A DNA stretch of 64,000 bases from Myxococcales bacterium (GTDB lineage: Bacteria > Myxococcota_A > Polyangia > Haliangiales > Haliangiaceae). The position numbers and the translations under genes are program-made. This document shows, piece by piece, positions 58,935-64,000 of this stretch (its first letter is position 1; the number at the start of each line of letters is the position of its first letter). Location of the stretch: contig JADJGV010000007.1 of assembly GCA_016707895.1 (NCBI GenBank), forward strand, positions 62,001-126,000, written 5' to 3'. The notes under the pieces were generated by a model. It saw only the letters and a list, made by a program, of their open reading frames with translations. It did not search any database and was not told the origin of the DNA.

Positions 58935-58966
58935 GCGCCCTGCTGCCGCAGGGAACGCGCGCAGGC
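58931..58966. repeat. Nested hairpin in the hox upstream region
   Basis: The outer arms GCCTGCG (58931-58937) and CGCAGGC (58960-58966) enclose the inner pair CCCTG (58938-58942) and CAGGG (58949-58953). It overlaps the sigma54-like site. It may be the terminator of the upstream lipoprotein gene or an operator; the rest of the 213-base gap shows nothing. Confidence 0.5.
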
Positions 58967-59100
58967 GCCGGATTCGCGCAGAGGCTGCGGGGGGGAACCC
59001 GGAAGGGTGCCGAAGGTGCGAGCCAGGCTCATCGGCGGGAGTGTGGCCGCGATGTCGGGCGGCAGCATCGAACACGGTCGCCGCGAGCGCCGGCCTCACG

Positions 59101-60585
59101 TCACGGCGGCGTCAGCTTGCAGCAGCGGAAGCCGATCGTCGGCAGCACCGTGTCGACGGTGGCCCGCGACGTGCGGAAGCCACAGGTCGCGCCGATGCTG
59201 GGGCTGTCGTACGCGCCCCCGCGCAGGACCGCGATGTCCGTGCCGCCGATCTGGCCGGTGATGTCGTTGGTCCACTCCTTGAGGTTGCCCGACAGGTCGA
59301 AGCCGCCGAGGCTCGACGTGCACATGCCCATCGCGCCGGTGGCGAGGACGACGTCGTCGTCGATCCCGCCCGGCACGCCGTCGTGGCTCTCGGTGTTGCA
59401 TCGGTCGGGCGCGAACGTCGCGCCGTAGGGGAACGTCGCCGCCGGGCTGCCGGCGCACGCGGTCTCCCACTGCGTCGCGGTGCACAGCGACTTGCCCGCG
59501 GCGGCGCAGGCGGCGGCGGCGGTCGCGAACGTCGCCGCCCGCCACGGCTGGACCATCGGCTTCGAGCAGGCCCGCGCCGACGACGCGCCCGCGGCGGCGC
59601 CGGTGGCGTCGGGCCGCGACGCCTCGTAGCGGTCGATGTAGTAGTCGAGGCCGGCGAGCGTGACGTGGTCCATCGCGTCGATCACCCGACCGGGACCGGT
59701 GGCGTCGTCGATCGTCCCGTTGCAGTCGTTGTCGAGGCCGTCGCAGGCCTCGGCGCTCGCCGGCTGCGCGTCGGGCGGCGCGGTCAGGTCGCAGGTGGTC
59801 CGGGTGGGATCGGCGGGATCGCAGCGCCGGACCCCGCCGTCGCGGCACACCCCGACCCCGCCGTCATCACAGGTGGTGCCGAGATCGGGGAAGCTGTCGT
59901 CGACGACGCCGTCGCAGTCACCGTCCTGGCCGTCGCACAGCTGCTCGGCCAGCACGATCCCGTTGGGCACGCTCGGATCGAACTCGACCGCCGCCGCGTA
60001 GTCGCAGTACCACCGGGTCGCGCCGCCGCGGTTGGCGCACACCATCGTCGTGCCCGCGCACGGCGTACCCGGCGTGGTCCGGCACTGGCCCGACGGCGGC
60101 GCTGGCAGCGTCTCGTCGACCATCCCGTCGCAGTCGTCGTCGACGCCGTTGCAGTCCTCGGCGATCGTCGGGAACAACGGGCAGCGGTACTCGCAGGTCA
60201 GCGGATCGGCGTCGAGGTCGGCGAAGCCCGGCTGGCAGCCGGTCAGCGTGCACGCGCCGGCCACGCAGGTCTGCAGGGCCCCCGGGCTGAAGCAGCGGTG
60301 GCCGCAGGTGCCGCAGTTGTTGGGGTCGTTCTGCTTGTCGAACGCGTTGTCGACGATCCCGTCGCAGTCCTGATCGATCTCGTCGCAGGTATCGTCCGGA
60401 CCGGTCGCGACGCAGCCGCTGGCGTCGGGATCGCCGCTGCCGCCATCGCCGCCCCCACCAGCGTCGTCGCGCCCGCCGTCGCCGTCGCCGCCCCCCGGGG
60501 GGCGGTTCAGATCGTACGGCGACACGTCGCATCCGACGAGCGCGATCGCCAGGGCCACCAGCGGGCCGCGGATCACGCGGCTCAC
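59101..60585 (-). CDS. Lipoprotein with MopE-like motifs and SUMF1-type domain
   Basis: A 494-residue protein with lipobox LVGC and a Gly/Asp linker, then at least three MopE-type putative metal-binding motifs (EIDQDCDGIVDNAF, NGVDDDCDGMVDE, DGLDNDCNGTIDD) with flanking cysteines. A C-terminal formylglycine-generating-enzyme-like domain of about 170 residues follows (YYIDRYEASRPDA, KSLCTATQWETAC, LSGNLKEWTND, LRGGAYDSP, GFRCC). GTG 60585 has GGAGG five bases upstream and overlaps the preceding stop (GTGA), so it is coupled to the vWA surface protein. The role is unknown. Confidence 0.85.
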   Translation of the reverse strand: MSRVIRGPLVALAIALVGCDVSPYDLNRPPGGGDGDGGRDDAGGGGDGGSGDPDASGCVATGPDDTCDEIDQDCDGIVDNAFDKQNDPNNCGTCGHRCFSPGALQTCVAGACTLTGCQPGFADLDADPLTCEYRCPLFPTIAEDCNGVDDDCDGMVDETLPAPPSGQCRTTPGTPCAGTTMVCANRGGATRWYCDYAAAVEFDPSVPNGIVLAEQLCDGQDGDCDGVVDDSFPDLGTTCDDGGVGVCRDGGVRRCDPADPTRTTCDLTAPPDAQPASAEACDGLDNDCNGTIDDATGPGRVIDAMDHVTLAGLDYYIDRYEASRPDATGAAAGASSARACSKPMVQPWRAATFATAAAACAAAGKSLCTATQWETACAGSPAATFPYGATFAPDRCNTESHDGVPGGIDDDVVLATGAMGMCTSSLGGFDLSGNLKEWTNDITGQIGGTDIAVLRGGAYDSPSIGATCGFRTSRATVDTVLPTIGFRCCKLTPP

Positions 60586-63500
60586 GACCGCCTCCGCCGC
60601 GCGAGCGCGAGCGCGAGGCCGAGCACGATCGCGCCGGCGCCGCCCGCGCCGTCGCCACCGGCCGCGCATCCGCCGCCGGCCGCGGTCACCAGGTCGGGTC
60701 GGTACCCGCCGCCGCTCTGGTCGATCGCGCAGCGCGGCCCCTCGGGGGCCAGCACGCACGAGAACCCCGGCGAGCAGTCGATCAGCTTGCACGGGTCGTC
60801 GATGCAGCCGCCGCCCTGGCACACCGCGCCCGGCCCGCAGGTGACGCCGACGCACGGATCGGCGACGCAGGCGCCGGCGGTGCACACCTGCCCGCCCGGA
60901 CAAGCGACGCCGGCGCAGGCGTCGGGCACGCAGGCACCGATGGCGTCGCAGCGCTGTCCGTCGGGGCAGCTGCCGTCATCGCAGTTGCCGCGACAGGCGC
61001 CAGCGTAGCAGCTGCACCCGAGTGAGTCGGTGCACCCCGCCGCGCAGTCGACGTCGGCGCACGGATCGGCGACGCACGCCGACGCCACGCAGATCTCGCC
61101 GCTCGGGCACCCCAGCACGTCGCAGTCGACGCAGGTGCCGAGCCGGCACACCTCGGGCGCGGTGCAGGTCACGTCGGCGCACGGGTCGACGCACTGGTTG
61201 CCCTGGCAGATCTCGTTGGGGCCGCAGGCCGCGCAGGCGTCGGGCACGCAGAACGCGCCGGCGGGCGTGGTCTCGCAGGTGAGCCCGGCCGGGCACGGGA
61301 ACTCGCCGCTGCCGCACGGCACCCGGCACGCGCCCTCGACGCACGAGGTGGTCCCGGGGCAGGTCGCCAGGTCGTCGGCGAGCCCGTCGCAGTCGTCGTC
61401 GAGCCCGTTGCACGACTCGGTGCCGGGCTCGATCGCCCCCACGCACACCAGCGTGCCGCCGATGCAGGCCTGGGTGCCCAGCCGGCACGGCGCCAGACCG
61501 TTGGTGCCGCACGGCGCGCCGATCGCCGGATCGTCCTCATCGAAGGCGCCGTCGCAGTCGTCGTCGAGCCCGTTGCAGAGATCGACCATGGCGGTCGGCA
61601 CGCAGCCCGGGATGCAGGCGATGCCATCGTCGATCGCGCCGTCGCAGTCGTCGTCGAGCCCGTTGCACACCTCGGCCATCGGGGCGGCGCCGGGGTTGGT
61701 GATCGCGCACACCACGCCGGAGCCGTCGGCCGCGCACACGTAGGCGCCGGTGCCGCGGCACGCGCCGAGCCGGCCGTCGTCGCACACCAGCCCCTTGGTC
61801 GGGAAGTCCTCGTCGATGCGCGCGTCGCAGTCGTCGTCGAGGTCGTTGCAGGTCTCGAACACGATCGACCCCGACACGATCGACGCCAGCGCGTTGGCCA
61901 GCGCGTTCTCGTCGCCGACCAGGAACGCCGCGCCGGTGCCGCCCGCCGCCGCGACGGCGTTCAGCTGGGCCTGCTCGCTCCCCAGCACCGAGAAGCCGAC
62001 GACGAAGGTGTCGATGCCGGCGCCGCGCAGCGCGGTGGCTGCCGCGACGGGGTCGCCTTGGCAGCTCTCGGCGCCGTCGGTCAACAGGATGACGCCGTAG
62101 CGCCGACAGCCGCCCCCGGCGGCGGCGTCGCAGGCCTTGATCGGCGTCAGGTAGTCCTGCGCCGCGGCGAGCGAGTTGGCCAGCGGCGTGGGGCCGGTGC
62201 CGCGGAGCTCGCAGTCGCCGCCGGGGCAGAAGTCACCCGGCACCTGGCCGGGGTCGAACGCCGCCTCGGCGCCGTCGAGCCATCCGAGGTAGCGATCGGG
62301 ATCGGCGCCGAAGCCGACCAGCACGTCGGCGCCGCGGCGCGGCGGACCGCAGTTGCCGGCGTAGTTGACGCACTCGTCGCCCGGCGAGGTCGCGCGCACC
62401 GCCACGGTGCCGAGGCTGCCGCCGTTGACGTTGCACAAGGACGCGCCGGTGTTGTTGGTCGGGTTGTCGTAGCTGCAACAGATCGAGGCGCACTCGAACC
62501 AGCCGGCCACCTGGCAGCTGCGATCGATCGCGGTGTCCTGGTGGTAGCGCGCCAGCGCGAAGTCGATCTCCGGGTACGCGGCGATCACCGTCGACAGCGC
62601 CCCCTTGGCCTTGAACAGGCGAGAGTCGTCGGCGGCGCCGTCGCCGTCCTGATCGAGGCCGGGGTGATCGACCGAGCCGTCGCCGAACGTCGGGACGCCG
62701 GTGAGCGAGCCCAGCATCGAGCCCGAGGTGTCGACCACCACCAGGAACCGCGCGCGGGTGTCGGTGACCGGGCCCACGCACGCCGGCACCGCCGGCGGGC
62801 AGCTCTGCGGCACGCCGCCGACGCACGCCGGGAGCGGGCCGCCAGCACAGGCCAGCGGCGGCAGCCCCTCGTCGACCTGATCGTCGAAGTCGTTGTCGAA
62901 CCCGTCGCAGAACTCGGCGACGTAGCCGCCGGAGATCTGCAGCTCGCCGACGCCGCCGCCGGCCTCGCCCTGGCAGATCGGACAGGTGCCGCCGAGCGCG
63001 CCGCTGACGCTGAACACCGACTCGTCGGCGATGTCGGCGTTGACCGACAGCACCGAGATGATGCCGCCGCCGCCGCCGCCGCCGCAGTCGTCGCAGGTGC
63101 CGCCCTGTTGCGCCGGCGCCGCGCACTCGCCGGTCGGATCGGCGGCCAGGCCCTGGGTGTCGCCCCCGAGGCCGCCCGACGCGGTGATGCGCGCGGTGGT
63201 GGCGATCGAGACGTTGTCGCCGACCAGGAACACGGTGCCGCCGGCGCCGCCGCCGGCCGAGTCGTTGCCGTTGCCGCAGCCGCGCTTGCCGTTGGTGTCG
63301 ATCCGCCCGGCGATCGCGATCTGGCCGGTCGCGGTCGCGTCGAGCGCGGCCAGCACCACGCGCCCGCCGCCCGGCCCCGCGGTGTTGACGGTCGTCCCGT
63401 CGCCGTCGCGGCAGCCCTTGTCGCCACCCGCAGCGCCGAACTCGGGCTGATAGATCGAGTGGTAGAACTCCTGCCCGGCGACGGTCGGCAGCCCGTCGTT

Positions 63501-64000
63501 GCCGGCGCGGCAGTTGCTGGTGTCGCTGCACGACGGCACGCCGCCGGCGTCGTAGACCACCGAGTTGCCGCAGTCCTCCTCGAAGTCGCGCGGGAACGAC
63601 TGGGTCCCGGCGATGTCCTTGGTGCCGCGGCCGCCGCGGCCGAAGTGCGCGCCGCCGCCGCCGGAGTCGCGCACCGCGCAGCCGCCCTGACCACCGGCCG
63701 CCGCGGTGGGACCGCCGCCGTCGCCGCAGATCCGGGTCTGGTAGCCGGCGCCCTTGGCGACGATGCGCGACGTGGCGTCGATCGTGATGGTCGGCGCGCG
63801 CAGCTCGAGGTTGCCGGTGGCGAGCTTGCTGCCGCCGGCGTAGGGCACGACCTCGATGACGCCGCCGTTGCGGATCGTCACCGACGTGAACGCGTGGACG
63901 CCCGACAGCTGGCAGGTGATGCCGTCCACGACCAGCGCCGGGCCGGCGGTGTTGCAGGGGGCCGCCGCGCTCGAGCGCGGCGCCACGAGGAAGACCAGGG
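60582..64000 (-). CDS. vWA/MopE surface protein with MYXO-CTERM-like tail (5' end outside the window)
   Basis: At least 1,138 residues are seen. The first bases still read a hydrophobic signal-like segment (LVFLVAP), so the start lies beyond 64,000. A Gly-rich N-terminal region (about 350 residues) is followed by a von Willebrand A domain with MIDAS VVDTSGSML and LLTDGAES. Five MopE-type motifs (NGLDDDCDGAIDD and similar) are interspersed, then about 200 residues of EGF-like Cys repeats (DPCADVTCTAPEVC...). The tail GGCAAGGDGAGGAG-hydrophobic-ARRRRS is a MYXO-CTERM-like sorting signal. It is probably a large adhesion or metal-binding surface protein. The stop overlaps the next gene. Confidence 0.85.
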   Translation of the reverse strand, partial: LVFLVAPRSSAAAPCNTAGPALVVDGITCQLSGVHAFTSVTIRNGGVIEVVPYAGGSKLATGNLELRAPTITIDATSRIVAKGAGYQTRICGDGGGPTAAAGGQGGCAVRDSGGGGAHFGRGGRGTKDIAGTQSFPRDFEEDCGNSVVYDAGGVPSCSDTSNCRAGNDGLPTVAGQEFYHSIYQPEFGAAGGDKGCRDGDGTTVNTAGPGGGRVVLAALDATATGQIAIAGRIDTNGKRGCGNGNDSAGGGAGGTVFLVGDNVSIATTARITASGGLGGDTQGLAADPTGECAAPAQQGGTCDDCGGGGGGGIISVLSVNADIADESVFSVSGALGGTCPICQGEAGGGVGELQISGGYVAEFCDGFDNDFDDQVDEGLPPLACAGGPLPACVGGVPQSCPPAVPACVGPVTDTRARFLVVVDTSGSMLGSLTGVPTFGDGSVDHPGLDQDGDGAADDSRLFKAKGALSTVIAAYPEIDFALARYHQDTAIDRSCQVAGWFECASICCSYDNPTNNTGASLCNVNGGSLGTVAVRATSPGDECVNYAGNCGPPRRGADVLVGFGADPDRYLGWLDGAEAAFDPGQVPGDFCPGGDCELRGTGPTPLANSLAAAQDYLTPIKACDAAAGGGCRRYGVILLTDGAESCQGDPVAAATALRGAGIDTFVVGFSVLGSEQAQLNAVAAAGGTGAAFLVGDENALANALASIVSGSIVFETCNDLDDDCDARIDEDFPTKGLVCDDGRLGACRGTGAYVCAADGSGVVCAITNPGAAPMAEVCNGLDDDCDGAIDDGIACIPGCVPTAMVDLCNGLDDDCDGAFDEDDPAIGAPCGTNGLAPCRLGTQACIGGTLVCVGAIEPGTESCNGLDDDCDGLADDLATCPGTTSCVEGACRVPCGSGEFPCPAGLTCETTPAGAFCVPDACAACGPNEICQGNQCVDPCADVTCTAPEVCRLGTCVDCDVLGCPSGEICVASACVADPCADVDCAAGCTDSLGCSCYAGACRGNCDDGSCPDGQRCDAIGACVPDACAGVACPGGQVCTAGACVADPCVGVTCGPGAVCQGGGCIDDPCKLIDCSPGFSCVLAPEGPRCAIDQSGGGYRPDLVTAAGGGCAAGGDGAGGAGAIVLGLALALARRRRS

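Overview
The window is about 64 kb of very GC-rich bacterial DNA from a Myxococcota chromosome, most likely a Kofleriaceae/Haliangiales-type lineage. This is inferred from hallmark features, not from a database search: many lipoproteins with Asp/Ala-rich linkers (DAPIDAAVDA style), two proteins ending in a MYXO-CTERM-like tail (Cys/Gly, a hydrophobic helix, then an Arg cluster), MopE-type NGxDDDCDGxxDE repeats, a Myxococcus cysteine-rich motif, a Ser/Thr kinase beside TPR and RCC1 proteins, and a Thg1-like protein. Genes are dense, on both strands, and often overlap by 1 to 8 bases. There are no transposons, phage genes, CRISPR arrays or rRNA. One tRNA gene, tRNA-Leu(GAG), has its own promoter and terminator.

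Layout: 0-4.3 kb holds lipoproteins, an SDR oxidoreductase, a secreted protein and a TraB/GumN protein. The tRNA is at 4.34 kb, then a secreted metalloprotease with a MYXO-CTERM-like tail. 6.2-10.6 kb (minus) is serA, a secreted protein, an APC permease and an alpha/beta hydrolase with an apparent frameshift. 10.8-14.5 kb is carB-greA. 14.6-19.1 kb has a sulfatase-modifying-factor-like protein, lipoproteins, a minisatellite and a TonB_C-HEAT protein. 19.1-24.0 kb is a 1,626-residue SIR2-like/TPR protein. 24-30 kb has small membrane proteins, a secreted isoamylase, an uncharacterised protein and a beta-alanine:pyruvate aminotransferase. 30-45 kb has a Uma2 nuclease, dihydropyrimidinase, beta-ureidopropionase, a frameshifted TonB receptor, a Thg1-like protein, a PreA-type dihydropyrimidine dehydrogenase and a (methyl)malonate-semialdehyde dehydrogenase. 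45-52.8 kb has a methyltransferase-like protein, a HIT protein, a kinase/TPR/RCC1 operon and a PLD-like lipoprotein. 52.8-58.9 kb is a bidirectional [NiFe]-hydrogenase operon (hoxF-U-Y-H, protease, hypA, hypB; minus strand). 59.1-64 kb is a two-gene cell-surface operon cut by the window end.

How the genes work together: the aminotransferase, dihydropyrimidinase, beta-ureidopropionase, PreA and MmsA supply the steps of reductive pyrimidine breakdown (uracil/thymine to beta-amino acids to semialdehydes to acyl-CoA), spread over 16 kb in several transcription units. The hox operon encodes a complete cytoplasmic NAD-linked hydrogenase with its protease and nickel-insertion factors HypA/HypB; hypCDEF are not in the window. 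The most striking window-wide pattern is a -10-like TANNNT hexamer, often within GCTAYNNT, placed 12 to 7 bases before many start codons that lack a Shine-Dalgarno sequence. This predicts widespread leaderless transcription. Genes inside operons or with real leaders instead carry GGAGG-type sites.
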